A DNA stretch of 15,052 bases from Methanobacteriota archaeon (GCA_026394435.1 JAPKYG010000170.1:1-15052); one strand, 5' to 3'. Shown: positions 7,699-14,933, numbered from the stretch's first letter. Notes: generated by a model from the letters alone, not told the origin. Numbers and translations: made by a program.

Positions 7699-8462
7699 GC
7701 AAGATTGTCGCCATCATCCAAGCACGAACCGATTCTACGAGACTACCGAATAAAGTAATGGCAGATATCTTTGGAAAACCCTTGATCATCCGCCTCTTGG
7801 AGCGGGTGAAGGAATCAACTACAATCAATGAGATCATACTTGCGACAACAACCAGAGCTGTCGATACCCCGCTTGTTAACGTCGTGCGAGATTACGGACT
7901 CCCTGTTTTCCGAGGAAACTGCAACGATGTCTTAGATCGGTACTACAAAGCGGCAACTAAGTACAATGCCGATGGCATCGTCCGTATTACGGGTGACTGC
8001 CCCTTAATCGATCCAGCGGTCGTCGACAAGGTTACCCATGTTTTTTTAAAACATCAATACGACTACGTTACTAACACTTTGGAACCTACTTACCCTGATG
8101 GTTTAGATGTTGAAGTTTTCTCATACACTGCTTTACAAAAAACATGGGGCGAAGCAATCCTTGTTTCTGAACGGGAGCATGTCACCTCCTACCTACGGAA
8201 CCATCCTGAGAAATTTTCATTAAAGGACGTGAAACATACGATTGATCTCTCATACATGCGCTGGACTGTAGACCAACAGGAAGACCTTACCTTCGTACGA
8301 GAAGTCTTCAAAAGACTTTATAACAAGCAAAAGATATTTCACATGCAGGATATTGTCGACCTTTTACAAAAACACCCTGAATTAATAGAAATAAACAATG
8401 GGATTCAAAGAAACGAGGGGTATCTTCGTTCTTTAGAACATGATAAGAAAATTAAAAGGTGA
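7695..8462 (+). CDS. spsF: SpsF-like cytidylyltransferase (probable sugar-activating nucleotidyltransferase)
   Basis: A 255-residue member of the SpsF family, related to the CMP-sugar synthetase/nucleotidyltransferase fold. It shows the nucleotide-binding loop IIQARTDSTRLPNKV (7-21), ILATTT (48-53), GNCNDVLDRYY (74-84), RITGDCPLIDP (97-107) with the metal-binding Asp, and YPDGLDVEVFS (133-143) followed by SEREHVTSYL. The start is ATG 7695, overlapping the oxidoreductase stop by 4 nt (ATGA); the longer open frame from 7584 lies within the previous gene. In Bacillus subtilis, spsF sits with spsC, spsD, spsE and spsG, which correspond to the aminotransferase, acetyltransferase, synthase and hydrolase genes found here. 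No classical PseF is visible, so I infer that this protein makes the CMP-activated nonulosonate. Confidence 0.85.
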   Translation: MSKIVAIIQARTDSTRLPNKVMADIFGKPLIIRLLERVKESTTINEIILATTTRAVDTPLVNVVRDYGLPVFRGNCNDVLDRYYKAATKYNADGIVRITGDCPLIDPAVVDKVTHVFLKHQYDYVTNTLEPTYPDGLDVEVFSYTALQKTWGEAILVSEREHVTSYLRNHPEKFSLKDVKHTIDLSYMRWTVDQQEDLTFVREVFKRLYNKQKIFHMQDIVDLLQKHPELIEINNGIQRNEGYLRSLEHDKKIKR

Positions 8463-8468
8463 AGAGAT

Positions 8469-9758
8469 ATGGCTACAGAAAAAGAATCACGAGTCAAGAA
8501 ATCCTTAGAGCTCTGGAAACATGCAGAAGATATCATCATGGATGGCACACAACTGTACAGTAAAATGGCGTCTGTTGGTGTCAAAGGTGTATCTCCAGTC
8601 TACTTTATCAAAGCAGACGGTGTCTATGCATGGGACTACGAAGGAAACAAATACATTGATTACACCATGGGCCTTGGCCCATGCTTCGTCGGATACAACA
8701 ACCCAAAAGTAAAAAAAGCAATTCAGAAGCAACTCGAGGTCGGTACGATTTTCTCATTGCCTAGTCCACTAGAGATCAAAGCAGCGGAAACACTTATCGA
8801 TATCATCCCATGCGCGGAAATGGTACGATTTCTCAAAACCGGGTCTGAGGCAACCCAAGCAGCAGTACGGATAGCTCGTGCATATACCGGTCGAGAAAAA
8901 ATCATTAAAGGGCATTACCACGGATGGCATGAATGGTGCCTTGCTGATACAACGAAAAACGGTGGTATCCCTCAAGTGTATAAAGATACTGTCTTTGAGG
9001 TTAAATATAACGATATTGACACCGTTAAAAAACTATTTGACCAGCATAAAAACGAGATTGCCTGTGTAATTATCGAACCTATCGAAACAGAACTCCCGAA
9101 GGACAATTACCTGCAGAAATTACGAGATATCACGAAACAAAACGGTGCACTTTTAATTTACGATGAGGTGGTTACAGGTTTTCGGTTTGCCTTAGGTGGT
9201 GCACAAGAATACTTTGGTGTAATACCTGATCTTGCGGTATTTGGGAAAGCTATGGGCGGAGGACTGCCGTTATCCGCTGTTGTTGGGAAAAAAGAAATCA
9301 TGCAGAAAGCGAAAAATTGCATTTTTGTCTCCTCAACATTCGGCGGGGAGCTCTTATCACTTGCTGCATTTCTCGCTGTCGTTGACGTTCTGAAAACAGA
9401 GCCGGTGCATGAACGAATCTTCAAAATCGGAAATCATATCAGAGATGAATTTAACAAACTTGCACTGAAACACGGCAGTAAAATTGAATGTATCGGACTT
9501 GGACCACGACTTGACTTCAAGTACAGAAACATAAAAGAACAGGATGATATCTATGTCAAAACACTCTTCATGCAGGAGGTTGTCAAGAGAGGTATTTTCT
9601 TTGTCTGGAACATGCTACCCTCCTATAAATTGAGTGACCAAGACGTTAAATACACTTTAAAAGTCTTTGATGAGGCGCTGAAGCTTACCACTGAAGCAGA
9701 AAAGAATGGTACGGTCAAAGACCTTCTTGAAGGAGAACCACCAATAAAGGTTATTTAA
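8469..9758 (+). CDS. Class III aminotransferase, glutamate-1-semialdehyde aminotransferase-like
   Basis: A 429-residue class III (fold type I) PLP enzyme. Motifs are PVYFIKADGVYAWDYEGNKY (43-62), LKTGSEATQAAVRIARA (122-138), KGHYHGWHEW (147-156), IYDEVVTGFR (230-239) with the PLP-binding Asp, and DLAVFGKAMGGGLPLSA (254-270), where Lys260 should carry the cofactor. Overall it resembles glutamate-1-semialdehyde aminotransferase (HemL), but sitting between spsF- and pseG-like genes it is far more likely to act on a sugar than in haem synthesis. GGTGA at 8458-8462 is its ribosome site, overlapping the spsF stop. GSA-aminotransferase-like proteins are recurrent neighbours of SpsF in surface-glycan loci, but I know of no settled reaction for them. 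It may insert an additional amino group after oxidation by the upstream Gfo/Idh/MocA enzyme; this is inference. Confidence 0.85.
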   Translation: MATEKESRVKKSLELWKHAEDIIMDGTQLYSKMASVGVKGVSPVYFIKADGVYAWDYEGNKYIDYTMGLGPCFVGYNNPKVKKAIQKQLEVGTIFSLPSPLEIKAAETLIDIIPCAEMVRFLKTGSEATQAAVRIARAYTGREKIIKGHYHGWHEWCLADTTKNGGIPQVYKDTVFEVKYNDIDTVKKLFDQHKNEIACVIIEPIETELPKDNYLQKLRDITKQNGALLIYDEVVTGFRFALGGAQEYFGVIPDLAVFGKAMGGGLPLSAVVGKKEIMQKAKNCIFVSSTFGGELLSLAAFLAVVDVLKTEPVHERIFKIGNHIRDEFNKLALKHGSKIECIGLGPRLDFKYRNIKEQDDIYVKTLFMQEVVKRGIFFVWNMLPSYKLSDQDVKYTLKVFDEALKLTTEAEKNGTVKDLLEGEPPIKVI

Positions 9759-9792
9759 CCTCTAATCTATCTCCTGCATGAGACACATCCGT

Positions 9793-10812
9793 ATGAAAAT
9801 CGTTTTTCGAGTTGATGCCTCAAAGGAAATCGGCATCGGTCATCTCATGCGATGTCTTGCGCTATCAGAAGAATTTCGTAAAAGAGGACATGACTGTCAT
9901 TTTCTCTCTAAAACAAGTAACCCTGACGTTATCCAGCGTATAAAAAAATACCATGTTAGCTTTTGTAGCATCCTGTCTACGGCAACTATTCAACAAGACC
10001 GAGACGCCCTCATATCCTACGCCCAAGATAATGAGATCGACTGGGTCATTACCGATCACTACACTATTGATCCCTCTTATGTCAAAGAAATAAAATTCCA
10101 GGGTTTTCATGTGTTATCAATCGATGACACTGCGCAAATGCACTACTATGCTGACATTGTTGTAAACCAAAACATCGGTGCAGAAAAACTCATATTTTCC
10201 GTAGAACCATATACAACATTACTTCTTGGTCCGTCTTACACAATGCTCCGAGATGAACTACGAGTCCGTGAGAAAAAGAAAAACCACCGTACTGTAAAAA
10301 AACTCTTGATAACACTTGGTGGAACTGACCCTGATAATTTTCTTTTACGCATCATCCAATATCTAGAGGGTGTAGCAACGAATTTAAAACTTATAGTCGT
10401 CATCGGTCCCTTTAATCCGTATCTTGCAGCACTTCAAGCATACATTGAAAAGACAGATGCATCCATTGACTTAGTTCAATCACCTGAGAATATGGCAGAC
10501 CTCTATATTAAATCAAATCTCGCAATCAGTGCAGGTGGGAGTTCCTGCTATGAACTTGCTTACTTTGGCATCCCAAATCTTATCATTGCGGTTGCAGACA
10601 ATCAACTTGCCATTGCTCACGAATTGGACAGACAACGCATTGGGATATATCTTGGGAAGAAGAATGAAATACAACAAGAATATCTCAGAGATAAGGTTAA
10701 AGAATTAATGGAGAATCAGTCTCTACGAAAACATATGAGTAAGAATGGACGAATGCTGGTTGATGGAAAAGGAAAAGAACGTATTGTTGACTATATGGAG
10801 AGATTTGATTGA
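9793..10812 (+). CDS. pseG: PseG-like UDP-sugar hydrolase (removes UDP from the 2,4-diacetamido-trideoxyhexose)
   Basis: A 339-residue GT-B-fold hydrolase that in the pseudaminic pathway cleaves UDP from 2,4-diacetamido-2,4,6-trideoxy-altropyranose. The N-terminus MKIVFRVDASKEIGIGHLMR carries His17, the position of the catalytic His of Campylobacter PseG. Further motifs are WVITDHYTID (84-93), LGGTDPDN (175-182) and SAGGSSCYELAYFGIP (246-261), the UDP-binding region. I chose ATG 9793, because it gives the family N-terminus; an in-frame ATG at 9778 would add five residues and neither has a clear Shine-Dalgarno site. The 3' end overlaps the synthase gene by 4 nt. PseG acts between PseH and PseI, both present downstream. 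SpsG is the Bacillus counterpart. Confidence 0.9.
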   Translation: MKIVFRVDASKEIGIGHLMRCLALSEEFRKRGHDCHFLSKTSNPDVIQRIKKYHVSFCSILSTATIQQDRDALISYAQDNEIDWVITDHYTIDPSYVKEIKFQGFHVLSIDDTAQMHYYADIVVNQNIGAEKLIFSVEPYTTLLLGPSYTMLRDELRVREKKKNHRTVKKLLITLGGTDPDNFLLRIIQYLEGVATNLKLIVVIGPFNPYLAALQAYIEKTDASIDLVQSPENMADLYIKSNLAISAGGSSCYELAYFGIPNLIIAVADNQLAIAHELDRQRIGIYLGKKNEIQQEYLRDKVKELMENQSLRKHMSKNGRMLVDGKGKERIVDYMERFD

Positions 10813-11840
10813 AGAAAGAATTACGAATTGGGAAAAAAATTATCGGTTCTACTCACCCGACATATATCATTGCTGAGATTGGAGCAAATCACAATAGAGA
10901 TCTTACCATTGCAAAAAAACTTATCGACGAAGCCGCTGAGGCTGGTGTCGACGCGGTGAAATTCCAAACATACAAAGCAGAGACCTTATATTCCAGACAT
11001 GCTCCAAAATTTTCAAAAGATGATGTCGAGCCATTTGATTTGATAAAAGCAAACGAACTTCCAAGAGAATGGCATCGTGAGTTATATAAGTATGCGGCAC
11101 GAAAGAAATTGCACTTTTTATCCTCACCGTTTGATTACGATGCAGTTGATGACCTTGATACGGTTGGTGTTCCAGCATTTAAAGTCGCATCCTTTGAACT
11201 TGTTGATTTGGGACTCTTGAAATATATAGCACAGAAGAACAAACCAATTATCCTCTCTGTTGGACTTGCAACTCTTGGGGAAATTGAAGATGCATTAAAT
11301 GCTATTCGATCCCAGGGGAACGATGACATAGTATTGCTTCATTGTGCCTCATTGTACCCCTCACCGGTTGAGATTGTAAATCTAAATGCAATTCAGACGC
11401 TCTCCAAAGCATTTCAGATACCAATAGGTTTTTCTGATCATACCCTGGGGATTCATATCGCTGTTGCTGCTGTTGCGAAAGGAGCAAGTGTCATTGAAAA
11501 ACATTTTACTTTAGATAGAACGATGAAAGGTCCTGATCATTCGTTTGCCATTGAACCAGGTGAATTAAAACAACTCGTGAAAAACATTCGAGATGTTGAA
11601 ATAGCGATGGGAACAGGGGTGAAAGGGCGATCAAAAGCAGAACAAGAAATGTATGAGAAAGGACGACGGAGCATTATCGCAGCCCGAGACATCAAGAAAG
11701 GAACAAAGATAAAACGAGAATGGTTAATTGTAAAACGACCTGGATATGGGATTAAACCAAAATACCTTGAAATAGTTGTTGGAAGAACAGCTAAAAGAGA
11801 TATTAAAACCGATGAATGGATCACATGGGATGATATTTAA
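10809..11840 (+). CDS. pseI: PseI/NeuB-family nonulosonic acid synthase with C-terminal SAF domain
   Basis: A 343-residue synthase that condenses a six-carbon amino sugar with phosphoenolpyruvate to give a nine-carbon nonulosonic acid. The NeuB barrel shows IAEIGANHN (21-29), VKFQTYKAE (50-58), FLSSPFDYDAV (103-113), LLHCASLYPSP (176-186), IGFSDHTLG (206-214), IEKHFTLD (229-236) and GPDH (241-244); the antifreeze-like SAF domain follows from about residue 285 (GRRSIIAARDI...). The start is TTG 10809, overlapping the pseG stop as TTGA, with GGAG at 10797-10800 at a good distance. The pseudaminic label rests on its neighbours: the KFQTYKAE segment looks more like NeuB/LegI/SpsE than the KLQTYT/KIQTYT form I associate with PseI. 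The exact product, Pse, Leg or another isomer, is therefore open. Confidence 0.88.
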   Translation: MKKELRIGKKIIGSTHPTYIIAEIGANHNRDLTIAKKLIDEAAEAGVDAVKFQTYKAETLYSRHAPKFSKDDVEPFDLIKANELPREWHRELYKYAARKKLHFLSSPFDYDAVDDLDTVGVPAFKVASFELVDLGLLKYIAQKNKPIILSVGLATLGEIEDALNAIRSQGNDDIVLLHCASLYPSPVEIVNLNAIQTLSKAFQIPIGFSDHTLGIHIAVAAVAKGASVIEKHFTLDRTMKGPDHSFAIEPGELKQLVKNIRDVEIAMGTGVKGRSKAEQEMYEKGRRSIIAARDIKKGTKIKREWLIVKRPGYGIKPKYLEIVVGRTAKRDIKTDEWITWDDI

Positions 11841-11867
11841 TTAATATGATGTAACAAGGTTTTTCTT

Positions 11868-12437
11868 ATGACCATCGACTATGAAAATATCCTCAATGCC
11901 TCTGACGATCTTATCGAGCTCGTACGTAACTGGCGAAACAATAATAATATCAGTCAGTATATGTACACAAATCATTATATCACTAAAGAAGAACACTATC
12001 AGTGGTTAGAAAAACTTAAAACGAAAACGACAGCGAAAGCATGGATTATCCAATTCAAGCGAAACCCTATAGGATTGGTTTCTCTTTCGAATATCGATTT
12101 TAAGAAAAAAACTACTGAATGGGGTTTTTATATTGCAGACGAATCCTTGCGAGGGAAAGGTATTGGTTCGGTTACGTTATACAAAGTAATGGAATACGTG
12201 TTTGATATACTTCATTTTCAGATGATGACCACATTGGTATTAGAAAACAATTCTGTTGCGATGAAAATGTATGAAAAATTTGGTTTTAAAAAAGATATAA
12301 AAAATGTTTTTCAAATCGAACGAAATGGAAAAAAAATCGCAGTCTTTACTATGTGGGTATCTAAAGACGATTGGAACCATATTAAGAGAAAATTTAAAAA
12401 CATCTATAATATAACCTTAGGAACGTTAAATGGGTGA
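11868..12437 (+). CDS. pseH: PseH-like GNAT N-acetyltransferase
   Basis: A 189-residue GNAT-fold enzyme; PseH acetylates the C4 amino group of the PseC product with acetyl-CoA before PseG acts. Typical PseH features are VRNWRNNNNISQYMYTNHYI (19-38) and EEHYQWLEKL (41-50); the acetyl-CoA pyrophosphate loop is LRGKGIG (94-100) and the C-terminal motif NNSVAMKMYEKFGF (127-140). It begins 27 nt after the synthase gene with AAGG at about 11855, and its last bases run up to the next gene. From this gene onwards the coding sequence is visibly richer in AAA and other AT-rich codons than the preceding genes. A different amino-sugar position could be acetylated, but the order with PseC, PseG and PseI favours the PseH role. 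Confidence 0.83.
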   Translation: MTIDYENILNASDDLIELVRNWRNNNNISQYMYTNHYITKEEHYQWLEKLKTKTTAKAWIIQFKRNPIGLVSLSNIDFKKKTTEWGFYIADESLRGKGIGSVTLYKVMEYVFDILHFQMMTTLVLENNSVAMKMYEKFGFKKDIKNVFQIERNGKKIAVFTMWVSKDDWNHIKRKFKNIYNITLGTLNG

Positions 12438-12442
12438 AACTT

Positions 12443-13501
12443 ATGAAAAGATGTACAAAATGTGTGATGCCAGAAACATGGCCTGGTATTTCTTTTGACG
12501 AAGAAGGAATTTGCTCAATTTGTAGAGAAAATGAAAAAGAAATTGATTTTGATTGGAATAAACGTCAGGAAATATTAAAAGAAATCTTAAAAAAATATAA
12601 GAATCACGCAAAAGAGAAAGGAAACAAATATGACTGTCTCGTGGGATATAGCGGCGGAAAAGATAGTGCTTATATCCTATGGGCTGCAGTAAAAAAATAT
12701 GGAATGACGCCACTAGTAGCAACCTTTGATCACAGTTTTAAACTCTCTGAAGATGCAGAACATAACTTAATGGAAATACCAAAGAAATTGAATTGTGATC
12801 ACATCAGATTTACTATTGGTAATGATTTTCGAAATGCTCTCTGCAAGAAGGGTATTGAAGTCATGGGAGATTTTTGCTGGCATTGCCATAATGGAGTAGG
12901 AACGCTTCCAGCACGAATTTCCATGCAGTGGGACATACCTCTACAAATATGGGGAGAACCATCTGCAAAATATCAAACATATGGAGCATATTCCTATGAT
13001 GATCTTGAAGAACAAGATGAAGAACACTATAAAAAAGTGTTCCAAGCAGGTATTACACCTGAAATGGTACTACCTGAAGGATATGAATTTCGCGATTTAC
13101 TTCCCTTCATGTGGCCTCAGGGTGATTTTGAATTAAAAGCAATATATTTAGGGAATTTCGAACCCTGGGATCAACGTGAACATGTAGACATAATCACTAA
13201 AGAACTGGGATGGCGCACTGCTAAAGTAGAAGGAACATATGTCAATTGGGATAAAGTTGATTGCCCGTATGAACCAGTTCGCGATTGGCAAAAATGGATG
13301 AAATTTAAATTCGCTCGGACTACCTTTCAGGCAAGCAAAGACATTCGCGAAGGGAGAATTACTAGAGAAGCGGCATTAAAACTCATAGAAAAATATGACG
13401 GAAATCGTCCACGCGCGTTAGATGCTTTTATCAAGGAGACAAAAATTTCTGAAGAAGATTTTAACAGACTTACAAAAGAATCAATGAAAAAACGTAAATA
13501 A
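12443..13501 (+). CDS. N-acetyl sugar amidotransferase (WbpG/WbuX/PseA family)
   Basis: A complete 352-residue amidotransferase of the ATP pyrophosphatase (PP-loop) type. It has two N-terminal cysteine pairs, C4-C7 (KRCTKCVMPET) and C24-C27 (GICSICREN), likely a metal site, then the PP-loop YSGGKDS (69-75), and a CWHCHNG pair (145-151). In Campylobacter PseA converts pseudaminic acid to its acetamidino form; WbpG does the equivalent in Pseudomonas O-antigen with HisH/HisF-like ammonia donors. ATG 12443 is preferred because GGTGA at 12433-12437 is a good ribosome site for it and the protein then begins MKRC as in the family; a GTG at 12434 is the alternative. No HisH- or HisF-like partner is visible in the window. 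It closes the compact nonulosonate operon. Confidence 0.88.
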   Translation: MKRCTKCVMPETWPGISFDEEGICSICRENEKEIDFDWNKRQEILKEILKKYKNHAKEKGNKYDCLVGYSGGKDSAYILWAAVKKYGMTPLVATFDHSFKLSEDAEHNLMEIPKKLNCDHIRFTIGNDFRNALCKKGIEVMGDFCWHCHNGVGTLPARISMQWDIPLQIWGEPSAKYQTYGAYSYDDLEEQDEEHYKKVFQAGITPEMVLPEGYEFRDLLPFMWPQGDFELKAIYLGNFEPWDQREHVDIITKELGWRTAKVEGTYVNWDKVDCPYEPVRDWQKWMKFKFARTTFQASKDIREGRITREAALKLIEKYDGNRPRALDAFIKETKISEEDFNRLTKESMKKRK

Positions 13502-13736
13502 ATGCATGTTTAAAACCAAAGCAAAAATACTGAAAAGATTGTCTGTCATTGAATTTCCTTCTTTTTGTATTAATTTTATAGTTGCCGCTGGGAATACTGC
13601 GGGGTCTGAAACCTGATGAAAGTCCTCAGATGAGAAGTCCCCCCTACTTTTTTCTAGCAAAACCATTCTATTTTTTTTAAATCGCCTGCTGTAGGTATTC
13701 TGTCTACCCTTTGAATGACGCGATAGGTGCAAAAAT
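13502..13736 (+). other. Gene-free stretch with a possible TnpB tail / IS605-type right end
   Basis: No intact gene is seen in these 235 nt, nor further down to 14124. An open segment ends with the residues VAAGNTAGSET and a TGA at about 13614-13616, followed by AGTCCTCAGATGAGAAGTCC and a C-run. An ending of this kind, then GAAGTCCCC, recalls the 3' end of archaeal tnpB genes and the right end of IS605-type elements, where the omega RNA is encoded. GGGGTCTGA could pair with TCAGA and a later CCCC. The resemblance is by eye and weak; it gains a little from the transposase relic that follows. Confidence 0.25.
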
Positions 13737-14042
13737 ATGATTAATGATCTGAGAAGTGCAAATGTAATAAAAGCCAGCGACGGACACACGAAACATCTGG
13801 TCACAATGGAATTAAATACCAAGTATCGATACAACTGTTTGCGAAAACAATCCCGCATTGATACCTGTATTGAGTGGTTCTGTGAACTCGTATTGTTCGG
13901 ATTCCAATTAGGAGTATCTGAACGGTGTGGTGTTTCTATTGTAGGGCTTTGCATCAATTTTTCTTTTTATAATGAGAATATGGATAATGTTGTTATTGAA
14001 TTGATAGTTTTGATAATCTCAAAGAAAATATTGCTTCATTAA
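13737..14042 (+). pseudogene. Decayed IS200-type (Y1/HUH) transposase TnpA relic
   Basis: A 101-codon frame whose first two thirds look like the N-terminus of IS200/IS605 TnpA: a GHTKHLVTMELNTKYRYN segment (16-33) fits the first beta strand and the conserved TKYR, LRKQSRIDTCIEWF (35-48) the first helix, and SERCGVSIVGLC (61-72) the next strand. The expected HUH histidine pair and the catalytic tyrosine are absent; after residue 72 the sequence becomes INFSFYNENMD and a hydrophobic tail. Between CE and SERCGV there appears to be an extra segment, LVLFGFQLGV. The relic is about two thirds of normal length and cannot be active. It separates the nonulosonate operon from the following acetyltransferase and partial gene. 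The longer opposite-strand frame over the same bases looks like noise. Confidence 0.55.
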
Positions 14043-14053
14043 ATTAAAAAAGT

Positions 14054-14124
14054 GAAAAAGAATATATATAGATCTTGAATGTCTGAGAGGATAATGTGCA
14101 GAAATACTTCTGGTGGATTGGAAA
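14054..14124 (+). promoter_or_regulatory. TATA-like promoter candidate before the second GNAT gene
   Basis: GAAAAAG at 14054-14060 followed by TATATATA at 14063-14070 resembles an archaeal BRE plus TATA box. Initiation about 25 nt later would leave a leader of some 30 nt. GGTGG at 14112-14116 could serve as a weak ribosome site for ATG 14125. Since the preceding 600 nt contain no intact gene, this acetyltransferase needs its own promoter, which supports the reading; no direct evidence exists. Confidence 0.4.
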
Positions 14125-14676
14125 ATGGATGAAGAGAAAATTACAGGAAAAAGTATATATCTTAGACGGCTTAAAGAAAAAGATGCTAGTGAGGATTATT
14201 GTCATTGGCTGAATGATTCAGTTGTAAACAAGTATCTTGAGACAAAAAAATGTACGATAGACGATCTAAAACAGTATATCAAAGAAAAAAATGCTAATGA
14301 CAAGTGCCGATTCTTCGGTATATTTAATATAGAGAATGATAAACATATAGGAAATGTTAAACTAGAACCAATTGACTTTGAAAATAAGAAAGCAATATTT
14401 GGCATATTGCTGGGAGAAAAAGACCGCTGGGGACAGGGGATTGGGACTGAAGTCACCAGATTGGTTGTGAAATACGCGTTCGTAACTCTTGGTTTAGATC
14501 AGGTAGGTCTCGGGGTCATATCTGAGAACAAACCTGCAATAAGAGTTTATGAAAAAGTGGGTTTCAAGATAGTAAATGTAGAGAAAGATAAAATGAAGCA
14601 TGGAGAAAAAGTATATGATAAGGTTGTGATGAGAATAGATAAAAAAGATTTCGAAAATGTTATTGCGATAAAATAA
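14125..14676 (+). CDS. GNAT N-acetyltransferase (RimJ/RimL-like, probably sugar-modifying)
   Basis: A 183-residue GNAT protein. After ITGKSIYLRRLKEKD (6-20), the common start of RimJ/RimL-like and glycan-locus acetyltransferases, come CHWLNDSVVNKYLET (26-40), the acetyl-CoA loop RWGQGIG (101-107) and NKPAIRVYEKVGF (135-147). It belongs to the same superfamily as the PseH-like protein but is clearly not its duplicate. I prefer ATG 14125; a GTG at 14113 would add four residues. Coding sequence is AT-rich like the two genes before the transposon relic. Its location suggests acylation of an amino sugar of the same glycan, but the substrate cannot be read from the sequence. The stop at 14674-14676 directly abuts a broken spsF-like fragment. 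Confidence 0.8.
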   Translation: MDEEKITGKSIYLRRLKEKDASEDYCHWLNDSVVNKYLETKKCTIDDLKQYIKEKNANDKCRFFGIFNIENDKHIGNVKLEPIDFENKKAIFGILLGEKDRWGQGIGTEVTRLVVKYAFVTLGLDQVGLGVISENKPAIRVYEKVGFKIVNVEKDKMKHGEKVYDKVVMRIDKKDFENVIAIK

Positions 14677-14681
14677 CAAGG

Positions 14682-14915
14682 AGCTGTCCTTAGATTGACC
14701 CTGTAATTATTGATCAAGTGATTAAACTTTTCCAAATATCAAATTGCGATTATGCATCAGACATACACTATCCAATGTTCCCGGATGGCATGGACATAGA
14801 GGTTTTCTCATTTTCTGCTTTAGAAAGATCCTGCAACGAAGTGCATCTGTTATCTGAGCGAGAACATGTAACAGCGTATGTTAACAATCATCCTGATAAA
14901 TTTCGAATTAATAAC
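14682..14915 (+). pseudogene. Fragment of a second SpsF-like nucleotidyltransferase, with in-frame TAG
   Basis: The bases translate as CP-stop-IDPVIIDQVIKLF and on through YPMFPDGMDIEVFSFSALE, LLSEREHVTAYVNNHPDKF, which align without gaps to about residues 102-177 of the SpsF-like protein encoded at 7695. The leucine of the DCPLIDP motif is replaced by a TAG stop at 14691-14693. Homology begins 5 nt after the acetyltransferase stop and ends at about 14915, where the frame continues into unrelated GC-richer sequence (stop 14967-14969). Both the N-terminal nucleotide-binding loop and the C-terminal third are missing, so this is a relic. It is too diverged from the local copy to be a recent duplication. 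A GTG-initiated frame from 14718 is open but has no ribosome site. Confidence 0.75.
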
Positions 14916-14933
14916 AAAGCTTTTGCACTTTTA

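Noticed and set aside
8469..9758. HemL (haem biosynthesis glutamate-1-semialdehyde aminotransferase)
   Set aside because: The fold matches, but no other tetrapyrrole gene is nearby and the gene is tightly packed among nonulosonate genes.
13481..13957. Minus-strand open frame of 158 codons
   Set aside because: It overlaps the end of the amidotransferase gene, has a low-complexity, arginine/serine-rich translation without recognisable motifs, and the opposite strand explains the same bases better as a transposase relic.
14691..14693. TAG in the SpsF fragment as a possible pyrrolysine codon
   Set aside because: The fragment also lacks its N-terminal and C-terminal thirds, and the position is a structural leucine, so a pseudogene explains it better.
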